64,000 nt of DNA. Origin: DATAGF01 sp963819845. Lineage in GTDB: Bacteria; Actinomycetota; Thermoleophilia; Miltoncostaeales; Miltoncostaeaceae. The stretch is from NCBI GenBank assembly GCA_963819845.1, contig CAWFXQ010000008.1, positions 833,265 to 897,264 of the forward strand, given 5' to 3'. Under the pieces are notes generated by a model. It did no database searches, was not told the origin of the DNA, and was given only the letters and a program-made list of their open reading frames with translations. Shown here piece by piece: positions 50,021 through 61,759 of the stretch. The position numbers and the translations under genes were made by a program. The stretch's first letter is position 1. The number at the start of each line of letters is the position of its first letter.

Positions 50021-51526
50021 GTGGGCCGCGAGATCGAGCGCGAGCGGTTCGGCGGGGCCGACTTCGAGCGCTTCTCGGAGCGGCTCGGAGACTGCCTGGC
50101 CGCCCTCGGGCAGCTCCTGGAGCGCCCCGGCTTCGGGGAGGGCCCGGCGACCCTCGGGGCCGAGCTCGAGATGGCCCTCGTCGACGCCGCGGGCCGCCCG
50201 GCCGGCGAGAACGTCGCCGTGCAGGAGGCGCTGGGGGGCGACGACGACGTGGCGCTCGAGGTGGGCCGCTTCTGCATCGAGAGCGCCACGGCCCCGGTGG
50301 CGCTGGCGGGCCGGCCCTTCACCGCGCTGTCGGACCGGGTGTCCGAGTCGGTGGAGCGGATCGCCTCGGCGGCCGCCGCCTCCGGGACCCGGGTGGCGAT
50401 GATCGGCACGCTGCCGACCCTCACCATGGGCGACCTCGGGCCCGGCGGCCTCACCGAGTCGGCGCGCTACCGGGCGCTGTCGGCGGCGCTGGAGCCGATG
50501 AAGCCCGACCGGCGGGTCATCATCGACGGACCCGAGCCGCTCGACGTCGAGCTGCCGGGCATCGTCGCCGAGGCCGCCAACGCGGCCTTCCAGATCCACC
50601 TGCGCGTGGCCCCGGCCGACTTCGCCCGCACCTTCAACGCCGCCCAGCTCGCCACCGGCCCGGCCCTGGCCGCGGCGGCCAACTCGCCCACCTTCCTCGG
50701 CAAGCTCCTCTGGGACGAGACGCGCGTTCCGCTCTTCCACCAGGCCATCGACGGCCACCAGGGCGGCGAGGAGGTCTGGCGCCCCTCGCGGGTGACCTTC
50801 GGGCACGGCTGGGTGCGCCGGGGCATCCTCGAGCTGCTGCAGGAGAGCGTCGCCCTGCACGAGGTGGTGCTGCCGCTGACCGATGACGAGGACCCCCTCG
50901 ACGTGGTGCGCGCCGGCGGGCTCCCCGAGCTCGGCGAGCTGCGGCTGCACCACGGCACGACCTGGCGCTGGAACCGGGCGGTCTACGACTCCTCCGGCGG
51001 CGGGCACCTGCGCATCGAGCTGCGCGCCCTTCCGGCCGGGCCCTCGGTGATCGACATGGCGGCCAACGCGGCCTTCCTCATCGGCGCCACCCTCGGCCTG
51101 GCCGAGGAGGAGTGGATGATCCCGGCGATGCCCTTCGCCCTGGCGCGGCGCAACTTCTACCGCGCCGCGCGGTTCGGCCTGGGCGCCGAGCTGCTCTGGC
51201 CCGCGCCCCAGGCGCCCTCGCCGCGCCCGATGCCCGCGGCCGAGGCCGTCGAGCGCCTGATCCCGGTCGCGCGGCGCGGCCTGGCCGGCGCCGGGGTGGA
51301 CGCGGCCGAGTCGGACGCCCTGCTGGGCGTCATGGCCGAGCGCGTGGCCGCCGATGTCACCGGCGCGAGCTGGCAGCGCGCGACCCTCGCCGCCCAGGAG
51401 GAGCGGGTGATGCGGGGCACCGCGCTCGCCGCCACCCTGGACGCCTACATCGAGGCCCAGTTCTCGGGCCGGCCCGTGCACCGCTGGCCCCTCCCGGGCC
51501 GCCCCGGCTCGCGGGCCGCGGCCTAG
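50021..51526 (+). CDS. glutamate-cysteine ligase-like enzyme (GCS2 family)
   Basis: ATP-dependent carboxylate-amine ligase of 501 residues. Seen: LGAELEMALVDAAGRPAGEN with catalytic Glu residues, the substrate region DDVALEVGRFCIES, ANAAFQIHLRVAPADFARTF, FGHGWVRRGILELLQESVAL and LRIELRALPAGPSVIDMAAN. Members make gamma-glutamylcysteine, for example EgtA in ergothioneine synthesis, or ligate other amines; the exact reaction is not determined. GTG 50021 is preceded by TAGCGT at 6 nt with no ribosome site, so it is probably leaderless. Confidence 0.83.
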   Translation: MGREIERERFGGADFERFSERLGDCLAALGQLLERPGFGEGPATLGAELEMALVDAAGRPAGENVAVQEALGGDDDVALEVGRFCIESATAPVALAGRPFTALSDRVSESVERIASAAAASGTRVAMIGTLPTLTMGDLGPGGLTESARYRALSAALEPMKPDRRVIIDGPEPLDVELPGIVAEAANAAFQIHLRVAPADFARTFNAAQLATGPALAAAANSPTFLGKLLWDETRVPLFHQAIDGHQGGEEVWRPSRVTFGHGWVRRGILELLQESVALHEVVLPLTDDEDPLDVVRAGGLPELGELRLHHGTTWRWNRAVYDSSGGGHLRIELRALPAGPSVIDMAANAAFLIGATLGLAEEEWMIPAMPFALARRNFYRAARFGLGAELLWPAPQAPSPRPMPAAEAVERLIPVARRGLAGAGVDAAESDALLGVMAERVAADVTGASWQRATLAAQEERVMRGTALAATLDAYIEAQFSGRPVHRWPLPGRPGSRAAA

Positions 51527-51532
51527 GGAGGC

Positions 51533-51736
51533 CTACGCCGCCCGGGCGGCGGCGTCGAGCTCGCTCGCGTCCGGGGCCACGCGCACGCGGCCGGCCTCGA
51601 ACATCCCGCCCCGCTCGTGCTCGGCCAGCGCCGTCGCCAGCCCCGCCGCGTCGTCGCGCGTGTCGGCGCCGACCAGCATGGTCAGGGTCAGGGGCGACGG
51701 CCCGCGCCGCCTCACGGTCACCTGGTAGGGGATCAT
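51533..51736 (-). CDS. small conserved-looking protein, unknown
   Basis: A 67-residue protein with strand-rich N-terminus (YQVTVRRRGPSPLTLTMLV) and an Ala/Asp-rich helix, ending SELDAAARAA. It is longer than chance for its strong start: ATG 51736 follows GAGGAGGTGAGCAG. It diverges from the GntR-type regulator, which may control it. No family recognised. Confidence 0.6.
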   Translation of the reverse strand: MIPYQVTVRRRGPSPLTLTMLVGADTRDDAAGLATALAEHERGGMFEAGRVRVAPDASELDAAARAA

Positions 51737-51836
51737 CTGCTCACCTCCTCTTGTGGACGTCTTAGATGCAAGATGAGTACTAGCAGCACCGATCGCAGGA
51801 GACCAACGGCACAAGCGACCGTGTACAGATACGCCC

Positions 51837-52499
51837 ATGGGGACCTCGTACCCACGGCCGGCGCCCGCCAAGGACCGCGCCTACGCCCACGTGAAGGAGC
51901 ACATCCTCGAGGGCTTCTACCCCGGCGGCGAGATGCTCAGCGAGGGCGAGGTGGCCGAGTCACTGGAGATGAGCCGCACCCCGGTGCGCGAGGCCTTCCT
52001 GCTGCTGGAGGCCGAGGGCCTGCTGCGCCTCTACCCCAAGCGCGGCGCCCTGGTGGTGCCGGTGTCGGGGGAGGAGATCAACGAGGTGCTGGAGACGCGG
52101 CTGATCATCGAGCGCCACTGCGCCGAGCAGATGGCCCGCCGCGGGCCCGACGTGCTCGTGCAGCAGCTCCGGGGGCTGGTCGGCGACCAGGAGCGTCACG
52201 TGAAGCGCGGCAATCGCATCGGCTTCGTGGAGGCCGACCGCCTCTTCCACCGGGCCATCGTGTCGTCGACCGGCAACTCGATCCTCACGCGGCTGCACGA
52301 CTCCCTGCGCGAGCGCCAGCGCCGCATGGGGGCGGCGATCGTGGCGCGCGACCCCTCGCTGCAGCGGCGCTACCTCGAGGAGCACCGCGGGATCGTCGAC
52401 GCCCTCGCGGCCGGCGGCGACGCCGGGCCCCTGCTGACCGCGCACCTGGAGGGGGCGCGCCGCGACTACTCCCCCGCGGGGCTCTCGCCCGAAGGTTGA
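51837..52499 (+). CDS. GntR/FadR-family transcriptional regulator
   Basis: A 220-residue regulator. Seen: winged HTH (RAYAHVKEHILEGFYPGGEM, LSEGEVAESLEMSRTPVREA, FLLLEAEGLLRLYPKRGALV) and an all-helical FCD ligand domain with metal-site residues (ETRLIIERHCAEQMA, EADRLFHRAIVSSTGN, EEHRGIVDALAAGG). FCD members sense carboxylates. ATG 51837 has TACAGAT 6 nt upstream and no ribosome site. It is divergent from the small gene at 51533 and upstream of merR-ahcY. Confidence 0.9.
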   Translation: MGTSYPRPAPAKDRAYAHVKEHILEGFYPGGEMLSEGEVAESLEMSRTPVREAFLLLEAEGLLRLYPKRGALVVPVSGEEINEVLETRLIIERHCAEQMARRGPDVLVQQLRGLVGDQERHVKRGNRIGFVEADRLFHRAIVSSTGNSILTRLHDSLRERQRRMGAAIVARDPSLQRRYLEEHRGIVDALAAGGDAGPLLTAHLEGARRDYSPAGLSPEG

Positions 52500-52522
52500 C
52501 ACGATCGTGATAGGGTTCTCAG

Positions 52523-52891
52523 GTGCCCCCGGACGCCCTCACGATCAACGAGGCGGCGGCGACGACCGGCTGGTCGGCGCGGATGCTGCGCTACATCGAG
52601 AGCATCGGCCTCGTGCAGCCCCGGCGCTCGGCCGCCGGCTACCGCCTCTACGGAGCCGCCGAGCTGCAGCGGCTGCGCACGCTGCGCGAGCTGCTCGACG
52701 GCCACGGGGTCGCCCTCGGCGAGGTGGGCTTCGCGCGCCGCCTGCGCGACGACCGCCGCCTGTCGGAGGCGGTCGACGGCTGGCTCACGGCCGCGCCGTC
52801 GCGCCCCGACGACGTCCCCGCCCACGACTGGCTCCGCTTCGAGCAGGCCAAGCACACCCGCCTGCTCGCCGCTTCCGCACCGACGACCTGA
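52523..52891 (+). CDS. MerR-family regulator
   Basis: A 122-residue MerR-type protein. Seen: N-terminal HTH LTINEAAATTGWSARMLRYI and ESIGLVQPRRSAAGYRLYGA, then a coiled-coil-like helix ELQRLRTLRELLDGHGVALG. No metal Cys. It directly precedes ahcY (10 nt), a pairing common in actinobacteria, and may regulate it. GTG 52523 is preceded by TAGGGT at 6 nt, so it is probably leaderless. Confidence 0.88.
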   Translation: MPPDALTINEAAATTGWSARMLRYIESIGLVQPRRSAAGYRLYGAAELQRLRTLRELLDGHGVALGEVGFARRLRDDRRLSEAVDGWLTAAPSRPDDVPAHDWLRFEQAKHTRLLAASAPTT

Positions 52892-52901
52892 CGGAGACCG
52901 C

Positions 52902-54352
<1,451 letters not shown>

Positions 54353-54356
<4 letters not shown>

Positions 54357-56012
54357 CCGGTGGACCTGAGCCAGCGGTAGCCGTACCGCGGCAGGGTCAC
54401 CTCCAAGCCGCCACCCGGCCGGGGCGCGATGCTCGCCCCGGCCGAGGATCTCCTCGAGGCCCTCGGCGTCGAGGTCGTCGGCGGCCAGGCTCGCGGTGGC
54501 CTTGGTCGCGCCCAGGTTGTGGAGGGCCAGCAGCGTGCGCCCGTTCCACGAGTAGCGGATGGCCAGCAGGGCCGGGTCGTCGGCGTCGAGCACCTCCCAC
54601 GCGCCCCAGCCGATCTCGTGGCACTCGCGCCGGGTGCGGATGACGCGCTCCGTCCAGTTCAGGTGCGAGTCAGGGTCGCGGCGCTGGTCGGCCACGTTCA
54701 CCGCCGCCGGCGCGTAGTCGGGGTCGTCGACCACCGGCCGGCGCAGCTCCTTCGGCTTTGCCGTCGAGAAGCCGCCGTTGGGCCGGCTGCCCGCCCACTG
54801 CATGGGCGCGCGCACGCTCAGGCGCCCGGGGATGTCCAGGTTCTCGGCCATCCCGATCTCCTCGCCGTAGAACAGCACCGGCGTGCCGGGCAGCGAGAAC
54901 AGCAGGCTGTATGCCAGGCGCATGCGAGCCGCATCGCCGCCGACCATCGGCGGGAGGCGCCGGCGCAGGCCGCGGTCGAAGAGCTGCATCGACGGGTCCG
55001 GCCCGAACGCCGCGAACACCTCCTCGCCGCTCGGCCCTGCTGAGCTTGTCGAGGGTGAGCTCGTCGTGGTTGCGGACGAAGTGCGCCCACTGGCACGCGT
55101 CGGGGATCGGCGGCAGCTCGCGCAACGCCGCCGCGATCGGGCCGGCATTGCCGCGGGCGAAGGAGAGGTACATCGCCTGCATCACCGTGAAGGCGAACAG
55201 CACCTGCAGCTCGTCGCCCTCCCCCGCGCCGAAGTAGTCGCGCATCTCGGCCGGCGGCAGGTTCACCTCGCCCAGCAGCATCTGGTCGCCGACCCGCCGC
55301 GACGCGAACGCGCGCATCTCGCGGATCAGCTCGTGGGGGTCGCGGCCGGGGTCACTCGCCAGGCCGTGGGTCTCGATCAGGAACGGGACCGCGTCGATGC
55401 GGAACCCCGACAGCCCCTGCGCCAGCCAGTAGCCGATGATCTCCGCGATCGCGTCGCGCACCGCCGGGTTGGCGACGTTCAGGTCGGGCTGGTGGCGGTA
55501 GAAGTGGTGCAGGTAGTACTGCCCCGCCTCCTCGTCGAGGGTCCAGACGCTGTCCTCTGCGTCCGGGAACACCGGGGCCATCTTCTCGGCGCCCGGCGGC
55601 GGCTGCGTCGGCCCAGACGTAGAAGTCGCTGAACGGCGAGCTCGCGGTCGGCCCGCGCCGCCTGGAACCAGGGGTGCTGATCGGAGGTGTGGTTCACGAC
55701 CAGGTCGGCGATCACCCGGATGCCGCGGTCGCGCGCCGTCGCGCACCAGCTCGACCAGGTCCGCCGGGGTCCCCAGGCCCGGGTCGACGCCCTGGAAATC
55801 GACGATGTCGTAGCCGTCGTCGGGTTCTGCGCGAGGGGTAGAAGGGCATCAGCCACAGGCACGTGACGCCGATCCCCGCCAGGTAGTCGATCCGCGCCGT
55901 CAGCCCGGGCAGGTCGCCGCAGCCGTCGCCGTCCGAGTCGAGCGAAGGTCTCGGGGTCGAGGCAGTAGACGATCGCGTTCTTCCACCACAGGTCGCCGGT
56001 CCGCTCGATCAT
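54353..56012 (-). CDS. GH13 trehalose synthase-like alpha-glucosidase (many frameshifts)
   Basis: Family 13 enzyme of the TreS/amylosucrase-like group, about 550 residues. Seen in several frames: RTGDLWWKNAIVYCLDPETF at the start, VIADLVVNHTSDQHPWFQAA, GFRIDAVPFLIETHG with the catalytic Asp, MLLGEVNLPPAEMRDYF with Glu, HFVRNHDELTLDKL with the third Asp, TPVLFYGEEIGMAENLDIPG and APMQWAGSRPNGGFSTAKP. The end is EVTLPRYGYRWLRSTG. It probably interconverts or hydrolyses maltose and trehalose. At least six indels break it. ATG 56012 overlaps the stop of the upstream GH13 gene (ATGA); the stop overlaps ahcY by 4 bp. Confidence 0.85.
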
Positions 56013-57573
56013 CGGCCCCCCTCGTCGTCGCCGCCCAGGCGGATCAGCACGCCCTCGTCCATCCCCAGCTCCAGCCCGTCGGGGCCGACCTGCCCCTCTT
56101 CCCGGTCCGGGTCGGTCGAGACCACCAGCCGCCCGGCGGTTGCACGTTCGGCAGCGAGATCGGGGTTGCCTGATCACGCAACGACATGTTGAGGGCCACG
56201 AGCCAGCGCTCGCCGTCGCCCTCGCGGGTCCAGGCGAGCACGTCCGGCCCCGAGTCGAGCATCGTCTGATCGCCGAGCCGCAGCGCCGCCGAGCCGTCGC
56301 GTACCCGGATCAAGCGCCGGAACAGCGACAGCGTCGAGCGCGGGTCGTCGTCCTGAGCCGACCAGGCCAGCGTCTCGGCGTCGTCCACCAGCGGCAGCCA
56401 CGGGACGCCCGTCGTGAAGCCGGCCCCGGGCCCGGCCGCCGAGGGCGGCTCCCAGGGGATCGGCGCGCGTTCGGGGTCGCGGTCGCTGACGTCGACGACC
56501 GCCTCGGGGGGAACCACCGCGTCGGGCAGGCCCAGCTCCTGGCCCTGGAAGAGGAAGGCGGTGCCGCGGAGGGTGAGGAGCATCATCGCAGCGACCCGGG
56601 CCCGCGCCGGTCCGTGGCCGCCCTCGTCGTGCCGGGTCGCGATCCGCGAATGGTCGTGGTTCTCGAGGCACCAGCTCGGCCAGGCCACCGGCCCGGTGAG
56701 CCGCTCGAACTCCTCGATCACGCTTCGGAGGGCATCGGCTCGCCAGGGGGCCCGCATGAAGACGAAGTTGTGGGCCAGGTGCAGGCCGTCGCCGGTCACC
56801 AGGAACGCGGCCAGCTCCTCTTGGTCGAGCAGGTAGACCTCACCCACGGCCATCCGCTCGTCGTACTCCTCGAGCACGCTGCGCACGCGGTGCAGCACCT
56901 CCGCGTCGAGCTCGTGGGCGACGTCGACGCGGAAGCCGTCGACGCCGCGGTCGAGCCAGAACCGCAGCGTGTCGAGCATCGCCTCGGCCAGCTTCGGGTT
57001 GGCCCAGTTGAGGTCGGGCTGGCCGGGGGTGAACTCGTGCCGGTACCACTGGTCGGTGGCCGGATCGTGGGTCCACGCCGGGCCCACGCGCTCGAAGCTC
57101 GGACGGTCGCGGTCGGGGGGCCGGCCGCCGGGCCGGCCGTCCCGCCAGACGTACCAGTCGCGCTTCGGGTCGTCGCGCGAGGAGCGCGAGGCCACGAACC
57201 AGGGGTGGCGGTCGGAGGAGTGGTTGGGGACCCAGTCGACGAGCACCTTGAGCCCGCGCGCGTGGGCCTCGGCGATCAGCCGGTCGGCGTCCTCCAGGGT
57301 GCCGAACACCGGGTTGACGCCGGTGTAGTCGGCCACGTCGTAGCCGAAGTCGGCCATCGGCGAGGGGTAGAAGGGCGACAGCCAGATCGCGTCCACCCCC
57401 AGCGAGCGCTCCGTGCCGTCGTTGAGGCGGTCGAGGCGCGCGATGACCCCGGGCAGGTCGCCGACGCCGTCACCGTCGGAGTCCTGGAAGCTGCGCGGGT
57501 AGATCTGGTGGACGACCGCCCCGCGCCACCAGCCGGGCTCCCGGGCGAACTCGGACGTGGCCGGGGCGGGCAT
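56009..57573 (-). CDS. GH13 alpha-glucosidase/oligo-1,6-glucosidase-like (one frameshift near the end)
   Basis: About 520 residues. Seen: HQIYPRSFQDSDGDGVGDLP and GVIARLDRL as in AglA/MalL enzymes, IWLSPFYPSPMADFGYDVAD, KVLVDWVPNHSSDRHPWF, GVDGFRVDVAHELD with nucleophile Asp, MAVGEVYLLDQ with acid Glu, WCLENHDHSRIATRH with the third Asp and FQGQELGLPDAVVPPEA. An indel near 56140 hides the C-terminus, which in another frame reads TDPDREEGQVGPDGLELGMD. ATG 57573 follows CGAAGG. It is cotranscribed with the TreS-like gene, a glycogen/trehalose pair. Confidence 0.9.
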
Positions 57574-57617
57574 CCCTTCGCTCGTTCCCCTCGCGGGGGT
57601 TCGCCACACGCCCCGGC

Positions 57618-58286
57618 TCAGGAGGTGGCGGGCGCCTCGGCCCGGATCGCGGGGAGGAACGCCAGCAGCCAGACGCCGAAGGCGGCCTGGGGCGAGAAGA
57701 GCGCGACCGGCACCGACGCGAGGAAGACGATGGCCGGGCCGAGGCCGTGCCACGACGAGACCGCCTCGGCGACGGGACGCAGGCCATCGCGCACGTGGCC
57801 GGCGCGGAGGGCGTAGCGGATCATCACCCAGGTGACGGTGCTCGAGAGCCCCACCACGAGCGCGTAGACGACGACGCCGACGGAGTCGTCGTCGTACTCG
57901 ACCACCAGGTCGGTGGCGAAGGGCATCAGCACGATCAGCGCCAGGAACACGAGGTTCAGCGCGATCAGCGCGCCGTCCATGCGCTCGACGAGGGTGAAGG
58001 CCCGGTGGTGGAGGATCCAGAAGCGCCCGATCAGGGCGAAGCTGAGGGCGAAGGCCAGGTACTCGCGCCACTGGTCGCCGAGGGCGGCGGCGAGGTCCCC
58101 CTTGGCCACGTCCGGCGCCTCGAGGTTCAGCACCAGCAGGGTGATCGCCACGGCGATGACGCCGTCGCTGAAGGCGACGACGCGCGTGAACTCGATCTCG
58201 CCCTCGGCCCGCGACTGGACGTAGCGGCTCGACCGCCGCCGGAAGAGACGGCGGATCACGCGCCCGGCCCTCCCCGGGGCGCCCAT
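57618..58286 (-). CDS. TMEM175-family (DUF1211) potassium channel
   Basis: A 222-residue membrane protein with six helices. Seen: the channel signature RVVAFSDGVIAVAITLLVLN (F-S-D helix 1), FALSFALIGRFWILHHRAFT, LVFLALIVLMPFATDLV, ALVVGLSSTVTWVMIRYAL and a last helix near 190-210. Bacterial TMEM175 proteins are tetrameric potassium channels. An Arg-rich N-terminal tail precedes helix 1. ATG 58286 is divergent from the ABC exporter and 14 bp away. Confidence 0.85.
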   Translation of the reverse strand: MGAPGRAGRVIRRLFRRRSSRYVQSRAEGEIEFTRVVAFSDGVIAVAITLLVLNLEAPDVAKGDLAAALGDQWREYLAFALSFALIGRFWILHHRAFTLVERMDGALIALNLVFLALIVLMPFATDLVVEYDDDSVGVVVYALVVGLSSTVTWVMIRYALRAGHVRDGLRPVAEAVSSWHGLGPAIVFLASVPVALFSPQAAFGVWLLAFLPAIRAEAPATS

Positions 58287-58300
58287 GCCACACTCCCGCG

Positions 58301-60111
<1,811 letters not shown>

Positions 60112-60137
<26 letters not shown>

Positions 60138-60391
60138 TCGGCCCCGCGCGATCGACCGCCGAATATCTCGTCGATCGCTTCGTCCGGAGCCTCCAGGGCT
60201 CGCGCCTCGGTCGAGCTGAAGCGTCTGGCTTGCTCTTGCCGGGGAGCCTGCGCTTCGTCGGAGCCGTAGGTCGCCAGCTGCAGCAGCACCCCCGACGCGG
60301 TCACGACCTCGGCCCAATCGCAGTTGACCTCGCTTGGGTGCCTACGGTTTGGTGATCCCGTCGCTCGACGAAGGCTGCGGACGACTGCCAT
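60112..60391 (-). CDS. small unrecognised protein at the edge of the second defence locus
   Basis: About 93 residues. ATG 60391 is preceded by a strong GGAGGGAGAGGAG. Protein-like core: EVNCDWAEVVTASGVLLQLA followed by TYGSDEAQAP, then ARRFSSTEARALEAPDEAID. The same single extra G near 60117 that breaks the convergent exporter also removes this gene's stop; with it corrected both end cleanly and overlap by about 25 bp. Divergent from the helicase gene, so possibly part of that locus. No family can be named with confidence. Confidence 0.5.
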
Positions 60392-60594
60392 CTCCTCTCC
60401 CTCCCGCCCATTGTGTGAGCTGCCTGCGGCTCTCCAGCCAGCGTAGAAGGCGGCCTCGCCGGCCGCCGCGACAGCCGAAGGTCAACCCCCTACCCGGTTA
60501 TTGGCGGCCCCCGGCTTACGGATTACGCTGCGTCTCGACTCCTACCTGAGCGACGCTCACAAGGAGGCCGCGACAAGCGGCCAGGAGGGGACCC
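60392..60594. promoter_or_regulatory. divergent promoter region of the second defence locus
   Basis: A 203-bp gap between the small gene (minus) and the helicase (plus). It contains the AT-richer stretch CCGGTTATTGGCGG and GGATTACGCTGCG, a possible -10 for the helicase. A GGAGGGGACCC ribosome site precedes GTG 60595. Confidence 0.35.
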
Positions 60595-61740
60595 GTGAAC
60601 GTATTCGCGCTACGCCGACGTCTGCTGGACGACTACCGCGAGTACGTCACCAGCTTCGTGCGGATCCGCGATCCGCGAATCCAGGAGCTGGTTGAGCGCG
60701 AGATCGAAGATGGTCTCCTCTGGCCGCCTGCGCGGATCCAGCTGAACCCGGCGTTCGCGCCTGGCGGGACGATCGATGAGCTTGGTGGACGCTGGCCGTA
60801 CTCCACGCGGCGATGCCGGGCAGATCTTCCGACGTCGGCAAGACGCCGGAGCCGGCCGGAGCGGCTGGTAAGCCCTCCGGCTCCGCCTGCCACCAGCACC
60901 AGGCGGACGCGATCCGAAGCCGCGTCGACGGGAGCCATATACGTCGTCACGACCGGCACGGGCTCCGGCAAGAGCCTGACGTACCTGGTGCCAATTTACT
61001 CAGATGGATCTTGCGCGACGAACCCCTTAAGGCGCGGTCGGCGGCGTCCGAGCGATCATCGTCTACCCGATGAACGCCCTATCATCAACAGCCAGCGCCA
61101 GGCGAGCTCGAGAAGTTCCTGTCGTTCGGTGTGCCCGGACAACGCGGGCCCGGTGACGGCTACGCGCGCTACACGGGCCAGGAGGACGACGGCAGGAACG
61201 CGAGATGCGATCCTCGCCAGACCCGCCCGACGTCCTGCTCACGAACTACGTGATGCTCGAGCTGATCCTGACTCGCCGTACGAGCGTCGGCTGGTCGCAG
61301 CGAGCCGAGGACCTCCGGTTCCTCGTCCTCGACGAGCTCCACACCTATCGGGGGCGCCACAGGGCTGCCGACGTCGCGCTGCTCGTCCGGCGGGTGCGCG
61401 AGGCGAGCGGAGGCGGCCGGCCTCCAGGTGCGTCGGCACGTCGGCGACGCTGGCCGGTGGCAGGCGCACTGCCGACGAGCAGACGGCGGCAGATCGCCAA
61501 TGTGGCGGGGCTGATCTTCGGCATGCGCGTTCCCGCAGAAGCTGTATTGGAGAAACCCTTCGGCGGGCGACGTTTGAACTCAATAAGAGACAATGCAAGC
61601 ATCGCCCTCCCGGGAGTAGTCGAGGAGGGCGTGCCCGACAGCGCCTTCGCGCCGCAGTTCGTGGAGACGACTTCGGGGTGCTGGAGCCGGAAGAGAAGTC
61701 TTGGGTTACGAAGCTGCGAAAGCGCAACGCCGACGAGCGG
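60595..61740 (+). pseudogene. DUF1998-type DEAD/DEAH helicase, N-terminal part (broken)
   Basis: Resembles the large helicases of DISARM-type and related defence loci. Seen across frames: LRRRLLDDYREYVTSFVRIR, REIEDGLLWPPARIQLNPAF, Walker A VVTTGTGSGKSLTYLVPIY near 60950, IVYPMNAL, VLLTNYVMLELILTRR, DEAH-like box LVLDELHTYRGRHRAADVAL near 61325, a SAT-like motif VGTSATLAGG and QIANVAGLIFGMRVPAEAVL. The similarity ends near 61700, leaving under a quarter of the usual length of about 1,700 residues, and passes directly into methylase sequence. Both indels and a large internal deletion are therefore present. Confidence 0.65.
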
Positions 61741-61759
61741 GCAAGCGGACGAGGCGCGC

